From Pseudomonas xionganensis (GTDB lineage Bacteria; Pseudomonadota; Gammaproteobacteria; Pseudomonadales; Pseudomonadaceae), in NCBI RefSeq assembly GCF_009763245.1, contig NZ_WKJZ01000001.1, positions 822,455-886,454 of the forward strand: a DNA stretch of 64,000 nt, read 5' to 3'. A program made the position numbers and the translations under genes. Positions 54,315 to 63,807 of this stretch are shown piece by piece. Within the stretch, counting starts at the first letter, position 1. Each line of letters opens with the position of its first letter. Under the pieces are notes generated by a model. The model was not told the origin of the DNA, did not search any database, and worked only from the letters and a program-made list of their open reading frames with translations.

Positions 54315-56125
54315 AGGGGGAAATCCTCCGGCGACTGGGGCTGGATGCCGTTATCGCTGATACGCAGGCGCAGGCAGAGCAGGGCGCCGCCCTCGGGGTG
54401 GTTGGCCAGCAGCAGCTCGCCGCCCAGGGCGCGCATCAGGCTTTCGCAGATGGCCAGGCCGAGGCCCAGGCCCTGGGCGCTGGTTTTGGTGGTAAAGAAG
54501 GGTTCGCGGGCGCGGGCCAGGGCCTCGGCGGAAAAGCCCGGGCCGTTGTCGCGCAGCTGCAGTTCGATGCAGTCGCCATCCTGCCGGCTGCTCAGCCACA
54601 GGCGCCGCGGTGGCGCCACCTCACTGAGGGCGTCGAGGGCGTTGGCCAGCAGGTTGCCGAGTACCTGGCGCAGGCGCGTTTCGCCGGCCTGCACCCACAG
54701 GGTGGCCTCGGGGAGATCGCGGATCAGTTCCACCTGCAGGGCCTGGCGCCGCTTGGCCAGCATGGCCAGGGCATCGTCCAGGGCCGGTTGCAGGGCCACG
54801 CTTTCCGGGGCGTGGCGGTCGCGGCGGGCGAAGGCGCGCAGGTGGGCGATGATCGAAGCCATGCGCTCGGTCAGCTGGCTGATCAGCTTGAGGTTGGCGC
54901 GGGCATCGTCGCTGCGCTGGTGGTCGAGCAGCACCCCGGCGTTGTCGGCGTAGCTGCGGATGGCGGCCAGGGGCTGGTTGAGTTCGTGGCTGATGCTCGC
55001 GCTCATGGTGCCCAGGGCCGAGAGCTTGCTGGCCTGCACCAGCTCGTCCTGGGCCCGTACCAGCTCCTGCTGGGCCTGCTCGCGCTCCAGCACTTCCTGC
55101 TTGAGGCGCTGGTTGAGGTGTTGCAGGTCGGCGGTCCGCTCGGCCACCCGCTGCTCCAGCTCGGCCCGGGCGCGGGCGTCCAGGGCGATGCGTTCGAGGT
55201 AATGGCGGCGGCGCTGCATCAGCAGGCCGAGCAGCAGCATCAGCAGCAGCAGGGCGCCGCCGCCGGCCAGCAGAACCGTGCGCACCGGGCGGTCGAGCAG
55301 GTGCTGGGGGGTAAGGATATTCACCGTCCAGCCGATCTCCGGCAGCTCGCGCTGCTGGCGCAGCCAGTTGCCCTCGTCAAGCTGCAGGGGCGGTGGCGCC
55401 TGGATGCGGTAGGGCTGGGTTGAGGCAATGGCAGCGCGCTCGACGTTGTCCAGCAGGCGGGTGGCGTGGAAGCGCCAGGCGGGGGTGGAGGTGAGGATGA
55501 CCACGCCGTGGTGGTCGGTCACCAGCAGTTGCTCGGGGCGTTGGCCCCAAAGGGTTTCGGTGTGGTCGAGGTCGACCTTGACCACCATGACGCCGATGAT
55601 CCGGGCGTTGTCGCGGATGGCGGCGGCGAAGAAGAAACCGCGCTTGCCCGAGGTGGTGCCAAGGCCGAAAAAACGCCCGGGACGGCCCTGCAGGGCCTCG
55701 CGAAAATAGGGGCGATAGGAAAAGTTGCGGCCGACGAAACTGTCCTCGCGCTGCCAGTTGGAGGCCGCCAGGGTCTGCCCGTCTGTGGCCATGACGTAGA
55801 TCACGTCTGCGCCGGTCTGTGCCTGCAGTTCCTGCAGCTGACGGTTGACCGGGTCGCGCCGCTCAGTCGCGTCGGGCTGCAGCAGCAGGTGCTGCACGCC
55901 GGGCAGCTGGCCGAGTATGGGCGGCAGCACCTCGTAGCGATTGAGCGTGCCCAGCAGGTTGGCGACATACAGGTCCAGGGTCTGGCGCTGCTGCTCTGCC
56001 AGTTCACCCCGGTAATAGCGCTCGGCCAGCTGTTGCAGGGGCCACAGCAGCGGCGTCAGCAGCAGGGCCACAAGGGCCAGGCTGCGCCAGCGCGGACGCC
56101 GTGGATGGGGAGCAGGGTTGGGCAT
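54311..56125 (-). CDS. dctB: DctB, C4-dicarboxylate sensor histidine kinase
   Basis: Membrane histidine kinase of 604 residues. TM1 lies near 14-32 and TM2 near 290-310, enclosing a periplasmic sensor of dCache/PAS type. A coiled-coil linker leads to the HisKA phosphoacceptor His in SASISHELNQPLAAI and to an HATPase with NLLANALDAL and LRDNGPGFS. The ATG at 56125 is placed after a long non-conserved frame extension. It forms dctB-dctD and points away from the chemoreceptor at 56291. Confidence 0.94.
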   Translation of the reverse strand: MPNPAPHPRRPRWRSLALVALLLTPLLWPLQQLAERYYRGELAEQQRQTLDLYVANLLGTLNRYEVLPPILGQLPGVQHLLLQPDATERRDPVNRQLQELQAQTGADVIYVMATDGQTLAASNWQREDSFVGRNFSYRPYFREALQGRPGRFFGLGTTSGKRGFFFAAAIRDNARIIGVMVVKVDLDHTETLWGQRPEQLLVTDHHGVVILTSTPAWRFHATRLLDNVERAAIASTQPYRIQAPPPLQLDEGNWLRQQRELPEIGWTVNILTPQHLLDRPVRTVLLAGGGALLLLMLLLGLLMQRRRHYLERIALDARARAELEQRVAERTADLQHLNQRLKQEVLEREQAQQELVRAQDELVQASKLSALGTMSASISHELNQPLAAIRSYADNAGVLLDHQRSDDARANLKLISQLTERMASIIAHLRAFARRDRHAPESVALQPALDDALAMLAKRRQALQVELIRDLPEATLWVQAGETRLRQVLGNLLANALDALSEVAPPRRLWLSSRQDGDCIELQLRDNGPGFSAEALARAREPFFTTKTSAQGLGLGLAICESLMRALGGELLLANHPEGGALLCLRLRISDNGIQPQSPEDFPL

Positions 56126-56290
56126 AAATGCACTCGTGCAGAAGGTGAAGGCCCGGTTGATGCAATAACCGGGCAAGTTTTTCGTATTGATCAATACTCT
56201 AGTTGTTAGGGGCGCCCAGGGACACTGTGCGGCGTCCATCTGCGCGTCCTATGGACAGCCTGCGCTCACTGTCCTGTGGAGATCGCCGTC

Positions 56291-57916
56291 ATGCTGACTC
56301 AACTGACTGTGCGTATGCGCCTGTTGCTGCTGGCCCTGGTGCCGCTGGTGGTGCTGGTGCTGGTGATCGGCATGGCGCTGAACAATGCCAGTCGCGCCAA
56401 CCAGAGCTTTGTCGAACTGTTTCAGGATCGCATGCAGCCGATCAGCCAGATCAAGGTGGTGTCGGATGCCTATGCGGTGGCCATGGTCGACGCCCTGCAC
56501 AAATACCGCGCCGGGGTCTTCGACGAGGCGCGCTTGCGCAAGGAATTCGGCGAGGCACGCCAGCGTGGCGATCAGGCCTGGGCCGCCTATATCGCCACCC
56601 GTCTGACCGCCGAGGAAAGTGCCCGGGTCGAGCGCACCAAACCCCATCTGCAGCGGGTGCAGCAGTTGGCCGAGCAGTACTTGGGGCAGATCGCCAGTGG
56701 TGAGCTGCAGGCGGCCGATGCGGCGAGCTTCAACCGTACCCTGTACGACACCTTCGACCCCCTGGGCGGCGAGCTGGAGGGGCTGATCAGTCTGCAGCTG
56801 GGGGAAGGGGAAAAGCTCGGCGCCCAGACGGCGGATAACTATCAGTCCATGCGCAATACCTTTCTGCTGATTGGCGCGGTGGCGTTGATCCTGGTGCTGC
56901 TGGCCGCCGTGCTGATCAGCCTGTCGATCATTCGTCCGCTCTCCGGGCTGCGCAACCTGATCGGTGAGGTGCAGGAGAGTTCCAACCTGACCCTGCGTGC
57001 CGAGGTCAGCGGTCGCGACGAAGTCTCCGACACCGCCCGGGCCTTTAACGCGCTGCTGGAAAGTCAGCAGGCGCTGATCCGTCATCTGACCGATACCGCC
57101 ACCCAGTTGGCCGCCGCCAGCGAGGAAATGAGTGCGATCAGTGCCCAGGTCAGCCAGGCCGCGGCGGCCCAGGGCGATCAGACCAATATGGTGGCCACCG
57201 CCGTGCACCAGATGAGCGTGGCGGTGCAGGAGGTGGCGCAGAATGCCCAGTCCACTGCGAGCATGGCTGCCGATGCGAGCAAGGAGGCGCGTCAGGGCAG
57301 CGAGCTTGTGCAGGCCAATCTCAGGGCCATTCAGGGCCTGTCCGGCTCGGTCGAGACGGCTGGCAAGGTGATCGACACCCTGCATACCCAGAGCGATGAG
57401 ATCAGCTCGGTGCTGGGGGTGATCCAGAGCATCGCCGAGCAGACCAACCTGCTGGCCCTGAATGCCGCCATCGAAGCGGCACGGGCCGGTGAGGCCGGGC
57501 GCGGCTTTGCCGTGGTGGCCGATGAGGTGCGCAGCCTGGCGAGCAATACGCAGAAAGCCACCGAATCGATCCGCGGCATGATCGATGCCCTGCAGGGCGG
57601 CGCCCGCAGTGCGGTGAGCGCCATGCAGCAGTCCCGCGAGCAGGCGCAAAGCAGCGTCAGCCATGCCCGCGAGGCCGGTGAGGTGCTGGGCCATATCGCC
57701 CATGCCATCGAGGGTATCGCTGACGGCAATGTGCAGATATCCGCCGCCACCGAGGAGCAGACCGCCGTGGCCAACGAGATCAGCCAGAATATCAGCGGCC
57801 TCAATGACAGCATTGGCGAGGTGGTCAATGGCTCCGAGCAGAGCGCCGTGGCCAGCCGCGACCTGGCCCAGCTGGCCAGCGGACTGCAGCAGCAGATTCA
57901 GCGCTTTAGGGCTTGA
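56291..57916 (+). CDS. Methyl-accepting chemoreceptor with four-helix sensor (4HB)
   Basis: Chemoreceptor of 541 residues. TM1 lies near 10-30 and TM2 near 190-212. The periplasmic part of about 155 residues resembles the four-helix-bundle MCP sensor and starts [20 protein letters not shown], with a mostly helical, charged sequence. A HAMP and a complete signalling domain ([20 protein letters not shown]) follow. ATG 56291 has GGAG 9 nt upstream. The gene is divergent from dctB, which raises the possibility of a C4-dicarboxylate or TCA-acid ligand (inference only). Confidence 0.88.
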   Translation: MLTQLTVRMRLLLLALVPLVVLVLVIGMALNNASRANQSFVELFQDRMQPISQIKVVSDAYAVAMVDALHKYRAGVFDEARLRKEFGEARQRGDQAWAAYIATRLTAEESARVERTKPHLQRVQQLAEQYLGQIASGELQAADAASFNRTLYDTFDPLGGELEGLISLQLGEGEKLGAQTADNYQSMRNTFLLIGAVALILVLLAAVLISLSIIRPLSGLRNLIGEVQESSNLTLRAEVSGRDEVSDTARAFNALLESQQALIRHLTDTATQLAAASEEMSAISAQVSQAAAAQGDQTNMVATAVHQMSVAVQEVAQNAQSTASMAADASKEARQGSELVQANLRAIQGLSGSVETAGKVIDTLHTQSDEISSVLGVIQSIAEQTNLLALNAAIEAARAGEAGRGFAVVADEVRSLASNTQKATESIRGMIDALQGGARSAVSAMQQSREQAQSSVSHAREAGEVLGHIAHAIEGIADGNVQISAATEEQTAVANEISQNISGLNDSIGEVVNGSEQSAVASRDLAQLASGLQQQIQRFRA

Positions 57917-57938
57917 TCAGCGCCTGGCACGCTGCGCC

Positions 57939-58811
57939 TTATTGCCCCTGCTCGGCCAGGCACTGCTGCAGGGCGTCCTGCCACTGCGGCAGCTGAATCT
58001 GCCAGTCACGTTGCAGGCGTGTGCAGTCCAGGCGCGAATTGAGCGGACGCTGGGCTGGGGTTGGGTAGGCGCTGCTGGGGATGGGCTGCAGGCTGGCCAG
58101 CGCCTGGTCGGTCTTGCGCAGTTCGGCGGCGATGGCCTCGGCAAAGCCGAACCAGCTGGTTTCGCCCAGCGCCGTCAGGTGGTAGGTGCCCCAGGGGCCT
58201 GCCTGGCCGTTTTGCCATTGCTCGATCAGCTGGCAGCTGGCCTGGGCAATACTGCCGGCCCAGGTCGGCGCGCCGATCTGATCGTTCACCACATTGAGGC
58301 TGTCAGGCTCGCGCAGCAAGCGCTGCATGGTCAGCAGAAAATTCCTGCCGTGGCGCGAATAGACCCAGCTGGTGCGCAGAGTCAGATGGGCGCCGCCCAC
58401 GGCGGCGATGGCCTGTTCGCCCGCCAGTTTGCTGCGACCATAGACATTCAGCGGGTTGGGCTCATCGTCCTCGGCATAGGGCGCAGCCTTGCGGCCATCG
58501 AATACATAGTCCGTGGAGTAGTGCAGCAGCGGCGCGCCCAGTTCGGCGGCAACCTCGGCGAGGATGCCCGGAGCCGTGGCATTGATGGCGAAGGCCCGCT
58601 CGGGTTCGCTTTCGGCCTGATCCACCGCGGTATAGGCCGCAGCGTTAAGGATCAGCTGCGGGCGCAACGCCAGCACCCGCTGGCGAATCTCCTCAGTCTG
58701 GGCCAGATCCAGCTGGGCGCTGCCCAGTACCTGCAGCTCTACCCGGTGTTGCAGGCGTTGTTGCAGTTCCAGGCTCAACTGGCCCTGTCCGCCCAGCAGC
58801 AGCACCCTCAT
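57939..58811 (-). CDS. rmlD: RmlD, dTDP-4-dehydrorhamnose reductase
   Basis: Final enzyme of dTDP-L-rhamnose synthesis, 290 residues. It reduces dTDP-4-keto-rhamnose with NADPH. The nucleotide motif is LLGGQGQL, NAAAYTAVDQAE follows, and the catalytic YGRSK motif lies within NPLNVYGRSKLAGE. It overlaps rmlC by 4 nt (ATGA), so the two are coupled. It ends the operon rmlB-rmlA-rmlC-rmlD. Confidence 0.96.
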   Translation of the reverse strand: MRVLLLGGQGQLSLELQQRLQHRVELQVLGSAQLDLAQTEEIRQRVLALRPQLILNAAAYTAVDQAESEPERAFAINATAPGILAEVAAELGAPLLHYSTDYVFDGRKAAPYAEDDEPNPLNVYGRSKLAGEQAIAAVGGAHLTLRTSWVYSRHGRNFLLTMQRLLREPDSLNVVNDQIGAPTWAGSIAQASCQLIEQWQNGQAGPWGTYHLTALGETSWFGFAEAIAAELRKTDQALASLQPIPSSAYPTPAQRPLNSRLDCTRLQRDWQIQLPQWQDALQQCLAEQGQ

Positions 58812-59353
58812 GGGAACAGCTCGGCATCGTGAAAGACCGCGCCAGCCTGATCCTTGGCCGACAGCTGCGGCTGGCCTTGCAGGGGCCAGTCGATGGCGAG
58901 CGTTGGATCGTCCCAGCGGATGCAGCGCTCATGGGCCGGTGCGTAGTAGTCGGTGGTCTTGTAGAGGAACTCGGCATAGTCGCTGAGTACCAGAAAACCA
59001 TGGGCAAAGCCCTCTGGAATCCACAGTTGGCGCTTGTTCTCTGCAGACAGGCAAACCCCCAGCCACTGGCCAAAGCTGGGGGAGCTTCTACGCAGGTCAA
59101 CGGCCACGTCATAGACCTCACCCTGGGTCACGCGCACCAGCTTGCCCTGGGCCTGCTGCACCTGATAGTGCAGACCGCGCAGCACGCCGTGGGCTGAGCG
59201 GGAGTGGTTGTCTTGCACAAAGTTGACTGCAAGCCCTGTGGCCTCCTCGAAAGCCCGGGCATTAAAGCTTTCATAGAAAAAGCCGCGTTCATCGCCAAAG
59301 ACCTTGGGCTCGATAAGCAGAATGTCGGTTAGGGCGGTCGGGCTGACTCGCAT
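58808..59353 (-). CDS. rmlC: RmlC, dTDP-4-dehydrorhamnose 3,5-epimerase
   Basis: Cupin epimerase of 181 residues. Typical text is IEPKVFGDERGFFYESFN, NFVQDNHSRSAHGVLRGLHYQ with the catalytic His, and IPEGFAHGFLVLSD. Start ATG 59353 has AGGA 6 nt upstream. Only 2 nt separate it from the rmlA stop. Confidence 0.96.
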   Translation of the reverse strand: MRVSPTALTDILLIEPKVFGDERGFFYESFNARAFEEATGLAVNFVQDNHSRSAHGVLRGLHYQVQQAQGKLVRVTQGEVYDVAVDLRRSSPSFGQWLGVCLSAENKRQLWIPEGFAHGFLVLSDYAEFLYKTTDYYAPAHERCIRWDDPTLAIDWPLQGQPQLSAKDQAGAVFHDAELFP

Positions 59354-59355
59354 GC

Positions 59356-60222
59356 TTATTCCTCCGCCAGCTTGAACAGGTACTGGCCGTAGCCGGTCTT
59401 GCCAAACAGCTCGGCCTGCCTGAGCAGCTGAGACTTGTCGATCCAGCCCTGCTGATAGGCGATTTCCTCCAGGCAGGCCACTTTCAGGCCCTGGCGTTGT
59501 TCGATGGTCTGCACATACTGCGAGGCATCCAGCAGGCTGTCGTGGGTTCCTGTATCGAGCCAGGCAAAACCGCGGCCGAAGCGCTCGACACGCAGATCGC
59601 CGCGGGCCAGATAAGCATTGTTGACGTCGGTAATTTCCAGCTCGCCCCGAGGCGAGGGCTTGACCGCCTTGGCGATCTGAATCACGTCGTTGTCGTAGAA
59701 ATACAACCCGGTGACCGCATAACTGGACTTGGGCTTGAGCGGTTTTTCCTCAATGGAGACAGCCTTGCCGGTCGCATCGAATTCCACCACGCCGAAGCGC
59801 TGCGGGTCGCTGACCCAGTAACCGAATACCGTGGCCCCATGGGGCTGGCTGGCGGCGCGCAGGAGTTTCTCGGTGAAGTGCTGACCATGGAAGATATTGT
59901 CGCCGAGGATCAAACACACCGAGTCTTCGCCGATAAAACCCTCGCCGAGCAGAAAGGCCTGGGCCAGGCCATCCGGTGAGGGCTGCTCGGTGTACTCAAG
60001 GTGCAGGCCGAACTGGCTGCCGGCGCCGAGCATTTTCTGGAAGTTGGGCAGGTCCTGCGGGGTGGAGATGATCAGAATCTCGCGGATACCGGCCAGCATC
60101 AGCACCGACAGCGGGTAGTAGATCATCGGCTTGTCGTAGATCGGCAGCAGCTGCTTGGACACTCCCAGGGTGACCGGGTGCAGGCGGCTAGCGGAACCGC
60201 CGGCGAGGATAATTCCCTTCAT
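59356..60222 (-). CDS. rmlA: RmlA, glucose-1-phosphate thymidylyltransferase
   Basis: First enzyme of dTDP-rhamnose synthesis, 288 residues. It joins dTTP and glucose 1-phosphate. The nucleotidyl motif is [17 protein letters not shown], followed by [18 protein letters not shown], and [10 protein letters not shown] lies in the middle. AAGGA is 9 nt before ATG 60222. In the family the enzyme is inhibited by dTDP-rhamnose. Confidence 0.96.
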   Translation of the reverse strand: MKGIILAGGSASRLHPVTLGVSKQLLPIYDKPMIYYPLSVLMLAGIREILIISTPQDLPNFQKMLGAGSQFGLHLEYTEQPSPDGLAQAFLLGEGFIGEDSVCLILGDNIFHGQHFTEKLLRAASQPHGATVFGYWVSDPQRFGVVEFDATGKAVSIEEKPLKPKSSYAVTGLYFYDNDVIQIAKAVKPSPRGELEITDVNNAYLARGDLRVERFGRGFAWLDTGTHDSLLDASQYVQTIEQRQGLKVACLEEIAYQQGWIDKSQLLRQAELFGKTGYGQYLFKLAEE

Positions 60223-60234
60223 TGATACCGTTCC

Positions 60235-61287
60235 TTAGAGTGCGCCAAGGCGCTCGCGTTGATAGCTGCCATCCTGCACGCGGCGGCACCAGTCGAGATT
60301 GCTCAGGTACCACTGCACAGTCTTGCGCAGGCCGGACTCGAAGCTTTCCTCGGGCACCCAGCCCAGCTCGCGTTCTATCTTGCTGGCGTCGATGGCGTAG
60401 CGCAGATCATGCCCGGGGCGGTCGGCGACAAAGCGGATCAGTTCGGCGTAAGGCCCGGCTTGGCGGGGCGCCAGCTCATCAAGCAACGCGCAGATACTCT
60501 GTATCACATGCAGGTTGGTCTGCTCGTTATGCCCGCCGATATTGTAGGTTTCCCCCACCTGGCCCTCAGTCACCACTTTCAATAGCGCGCGGGCATGATC
60601 CTCGACATAGAGCCAGTCGCGTACCTGCTGACCGTCGCCATATACCGGCAGCGGTTTCCCCTCCAGGGCGTTGAGGATTACCAGGGGGATCAGCTTCTCC
60701 GGGAAGTGATAGGGGCCGTAGTTGTTCGAGCAATTGGTGATCAGCACCGGTAACCCGTAAGTGCGCTGCCAGGCGCGGACCAGATGATCGGACGCCGCCT
60801 TACTGGCCGAGTAGGGCGAGCTGGGTGCATAGGGCGTGGTCTCGGTGAACAGGTCATCCACGCCATGCAGATCACCGTACACCTCGTCGGTGGAGATATG
60901 GTGAAAGCGGAATGTCTCGCGTGCGGCATGATCCAGCGTCGACCAGTAGGCTCGCACGCTTTCCAGCAGGCTGTAGGTGCCGACGATATTGGTCTGGATA
61001 AAGGCTGCCGGACCATCAATGGAGCGATCTACATGGGACTCGGCGGCCAGGTGCATCACCGCCTGGGGTTGAAATGCTCCAAGGATCTGGGCAACCACGG
61101 CACTGTCGGCTATATCGGTCTGGCGAAACTGGTAACGCGAATGCGGCACCACGCTGGCCAGGGATTCCAGGTTGCCGGCATAGGTCAGTTTGTCCAGGTT
61201 GAACACCTGATGCTCGGTGGCGCTTAGCAGATGACGAATCAGTGCCGAGCCGATAAAACCGGCGCCGCCAGTGATCAGGATACGCAT
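60235..61287 (-). CDS. rmlB: RmlB, dTDP-glucose 4,6-dehydratase
   Basis: Second enzyme of dTDP-rhamnose synthesis, 350 residues, of the short-chain dehydrogenase type. It has the NAD motif [37 protein letters not shown] and the catalytic [15 protein letters not shown] lies 9 nt before ATG 61287. It heads the operon in the order B-A-C-D. Confidence 0.97.
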   Translation of the reverse strand: MRILITGGAGFIGSALIRHLLSATEHQVFNLDKLTYAGNLESLASVVPHSRYQFRQTDIADSAVVAQILGAFQPQAVMHLAAESHVDRSIDGPAAFIQTNIVGTYSLLESVRAYWSTLDHAARETFRFHHISTDEVYGDLHGVDDLFTETTPYAPSSPYSASKAASDHLVRAWQRTYGLPVLITNCSNNYGPYHFPEKLIPLVILNALEGKPLPVYGDGQQVRDWLYVEDHARALLKVVTEGQVGETYNIGGHNEQTNLHVIQSICALLDELAPRQAGPYAELIRFVADRPGHDLRYAIDASKIERELGWVPEESFESGLRKTVQWYLSNLDWCRRVQDGSYQRERLGAL

Positions 61288-61391
61288 GGGGGCATGCTCC
61301 TGCCTTGGGATAGACCAGTAAAGTGTTTACCTACTGGTGAGCTGCAGCAAGTAAATCGCAGGTTAATACCTGGCAGGATGCTCTAAGCATA

Positions 61392-61425
61392 GAAACAACA
61401 AAGGCCCGCATCGCTGCGAGCCTTT
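61392..61425 (-). terminator. Terminator downstream of tRNA-Thr
   Basis: On the minus strand AAAGGCTCGCA and TGCGGGCCTTT form a stem with a short loop, followed by TGTTGTTTC. It ends the tRNA transcript 9 nt after the CCA. Confidence 0.85.
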
Positions 61426-61433
61426 GATATTTG

Positions 61434-61509
<76 letters not shown>

Positions 61510-61523
61510 AACAGAGGGGCGCC

Positions 61524-61551
61524 ATTATATCCATTCGCTTGCCTGAGTAAA
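61524..61551 (-). promoter_or_regulatory. Sigma-70 promoter of tRNA-Thr
   Basis: On the minus strand TTTACT (-35, 61551-61546), a 16-bp spacer and a perfect TATAAT (-10, 61529-61524) precede the tRNA. The discriminator GGCGCCCC is GC-rich, as in stringently controlled promoters. Confidence 0.82.
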
Positions 61552-61774
61552 GCCATCTGAGCGCCTGATCTACGGGCTTTGTTATCAGCAGGAAAATCGT
61601 TATGCACAATCTGCAATAACGTAGTACGTCAGTCCGAGATTTTGTGATCTATCGCATTGCATTGGCTAAGTTATTGTTTTTATTGGCTTCCGGGTTTGGT
61701 TAAAAAATGCGCAGGCAGCTAGGGCGTCGATTTGATCGGTGATCCAGGCAACTACCCAGAATCTGTCAACAGAG

Positions 61775-61797
61775 TTATCCACAGATGCTGTGGGCAA
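61775..61797. promoter_or_regulatory. DnaA-box-like inverted pair
   Basis: TTATCCACA (61775-61783) is an exact DnaA box. TGTGGGCAA (61789-61797) is an inverted near-match 5 nt away, just before the stop codon of the methyltransferase gene. The rest of 61552-61774 is AT-rich, with no gene seen. Confidence 0.5.
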
Positions 61798-61798
61798 C

Positions 61799-63004
61799 TC
61801 AGTCCCGTTCGGCCAGTATCAGCAGGTTGCGCGGCGTGAGTTGGCTTGGGCAGAACTGGCCCAGGCGTACCCGGTAGCCTTGCTCCTGCAGATACAGGGC
61901 GCGATCAAGCAATAACCAGGCCTCCAGTGGGCGGCGAAACAGGCCGCGCAGCAACTCCAGGTTGCGCACTTCGGCCAGGCGTTGCCAGCCCTGTTGCTCC
62001 AGCTGTGGCCAGTTTTGCTGGCCAGGGGCAGGGAGTTGTTTAAGGGCGGCCAGGTGGTGGCAGTACTCGGCAAAGCTCCTGTGCAGCCAGGCCGGTGCCA
62101 GGGAGGGGGTGGGTAGGTACTGATCAACGCCACGCAGCTGGCGCTGCAGCAGGTCGAAGCCCAGGCGCCAGGCCATGGATTGATCGCGTTGGCGGCGGGT
62201 GCGAGCGCTGGCCGTGACGGTTTCGCTGAGCGGCAGGGCCAGGTCGTCGCGGTTCAGTTGCAGTTGCGCCCGGGCGGCCTGAATTGAGAGCGGTTGGTAA
62301 GTGGTGGCAATGGTGCGGTTATAGCAGCAGGGCGACACGGCCAGTTGTCGGCAGCCCGCCTGGCTGGCCAGTTGCAGCAGGCGTATATGCAGGTCGCCGC
62401 AGGCGTGCAGGGCTACCGGGCTGTGCGTGGCGTGCAGTTGCTGGCTGGCGTCGTCGGCCAGCACATCCTGCTGGATATGTTGGGCCTGGATACCGAGTTT
62501 TTTGCTTAGGCGGGCGCCATCCTCAACGAGATGCGGATCATGTTCCAGGCAGGTCAGGGCGCCGCCGTCATGGGCCAGCAGTCGGCCCAGATGGCCCTTG
62601 CCGGCGCACCAGTCGAGCCAGTGCTGAGGCGTCTGGCTAAAGCTCAGGCAGCTGGCGAACGCCTCGATCTGCTGCCATTTGCGCCCCGGTACATCGACGC
62701 TAAAGCGTGCCGGCAAGGTTTTGCCCGCGTGATGTGGCAGGTCGGGCAGCTTGCTCAGGGCCTGAGCCTGTACGGCCAGTTCAGGGAATGGCGCGGGGGC
62801 ATGCAGTTGGTAAGGCTGATTGTGCGTCACCTCGGCCTGTTCCAGGCTGCGCGCTCGCAGCCAGCGCCCCAGCTCCGGGTGCTGGTGCTCCCAGGGCAGT
62901 TGCGGGTGATGAGTAAAGGGGCGGGGCTGCCAGAGCGCCTGGTGCGTATGAAGAAAAGCATCCAGGGCGATGAATTGCTGCTGCAGGGCGGTGGCGCTGG
63001 TCAT
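61799..63004 (-). CDS. SAM-dependent methyltransferase of Methyltransf_32/METTL25 type
   Basis: A 401-residue protein. The central methyltransferase fold shows motif I WCAGKGHLGRLLAHDG near residues 130-150, then ALTCLEHDPHLVEDG, VALHACGDLHIRLLQLA and the conserved VSPCCYN. Such text is typical of the methyltransferase-32 group (eukaryotic METTL25-like and bacterial relatives), with unknown substrate, possibly RNA. The N-terminal 100 residues are His- and Pro-rich. It lies downstream of the hisM-like gene on the same strand, with a hairpin between. Confidence 0.8.
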   Translation of the reverse strand: MTSATALQQQFIALDAFLHTHQALWQPRPFTHHPQLPWEHQHPELGRWLRARSLEQAEVTHNQPYQLHAPAPFPELAVQAQALSKLPDLPHHAGKTLPARFSVDVPGRKWQQIEAFASCLSFSQTPQHWLDWCAGKGHLGRLLAHDGGALTCLEHDPHLVEDGARLSKKLGIQAQHIQQDVLADDASQQLHATHSPVALHACGDLHIRLLQLASQAGCRQLAVSPCCYNRTIATTYQPLSIQAARAQLQLNRDDLALPLSETVTASARTRRQRDQSMAWRLGFDLLQRQLRGVDQYLPTPSLAPAWLHRSFAEYCHHLAALKQLPAPGQQNWPQLEQQGWQRLAEVRNLELLRGLFRRPLEAWLLLDRALYLQEQGYRVRLGQFCPSQLTPRNLLILAERD

Positions 63005-63062
63005 GCTGGTCTACGCGTGGAATTAGGCGGACGGTTGCGGTGCTTTTAGCCCTCTCCCCCGC

Positions 63063-63088
63063 CCCCTCTCCCGCAGGCGGGAGAGGGG
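63063..63088. terminator. 12-bp hairpin between permease and methyltransferase genes
   Basis: CCCCTCTCCCGC and GCGGGAGAGGGG are perfect arms around AG. There is no T tract on either side, so it may be a CCCTCTCCC-type intergenic repeat rather than a terminator. Confidence 0.55.
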
Positions 63089-63117
63089 AGGAGGAGCGTT
63101 CAACCGAGCAGAGTTCT

Positions 63118-63807
63118 TTAGCGACCCTGGCAGGCGTCGACCCGCAACCAGCGTTCCAGCAGCTTGAAGCCGCGTACCAGGACGAAGGCGATGACCAGGT
63201 AGAACATCCCGGCGGCAAAGAAGATCTCCACCGGCAGATAGGTGCGGGCGATGATGGTGCGGGCCATGCCGGTCAGCTCCAGCAGGGTCACGGTGCTGGC
63301 CAGGGAGCTGGCCTTGAGCATCAGGATCACTTCATTGCTGTAGGCCGGCAGGCCGATACGTGCCGCTCGCGGCAGGACGATATAGAACATGGTCTTGGCC
63401 CGGGACATGCCCAGGGCGCGAGCCGCTTCGATTTCGCCCTGGGGCACGGCCTGGATCGCGCCGCGCAGGATCTCGGCGATATAAGCGGCGGTGTGCAGGG
63501 TCATGGTGATGATGGCGCACCAGTAAGGAGAGCGCAGGTAGGGCCATAGCGGTCCCTCGCGCACCGCATCGAACTGGGCCAGGCCGTAATACACCAGAAA
63601 CAGCTGTACCAGCAGCGGCGTACCGCGAAAGAAGAAGATATAGCCATAGGGCAGGGCGCGCACATACCAGTGCCGTGAGGCGCGAGCGATGCCCATGGGG
63701 ATGGCCAGGATCAGCCCGGCGACCACGGCGATGGCCACCAGCTCCAGGGTCAGCAGCGCCCCTTCGGACAGGCGCGGCAGCCATTTGATGATCACTTCCC
63801 AGTTCAT
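63118..63807 (-). CDS. Amino-acid ABC transporter permease (HisM/ArtM type)
   Basis: Inner-membrane permease of 229 residues with about five helices. The ATPase-contact EAA loop is EIEAARALGMSRAKTMFYIV. The start RLSEGALLTLELVAIAVVAG and LRGAIQAVPQGE segments are typical of the His/Glu/Gln/Arg/opine permease family. AGGAG is 6 nt before the ATG. The ATG overlaps the stop of the next permease upstream. Basic amino acids are a likely substrate, but this is unproven. Confidence 0.92.
   Translation of the reverse strand: MNWEVIIKWLPRLSEGALLTLELVAIAVVAGLILAIPMGIARASRHWYVRALPYGYIFFFRGTPLLVQLFLVYYGLAQFDAVREGPLWPYLRSPYWCAIITMTLHTAAYIAEILRGAIQAVPQGEIEAARALGMSRAKTMFYIVLPRAARIGLPAYSNEVILMLKASSLASTVTLLELTGMARTIIARTYLPVEIFFAAGMFYLVIAFVLVRGFKLLERWLRVDACQGR

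Noticed and set aside
61775..61797. Chromosomal origin at the DnaA-box pair
   Set aside because: Only one exact box and one weak box are seen, with no dnaA, dnaN, rpmH or gidA genes near and no box cluster.
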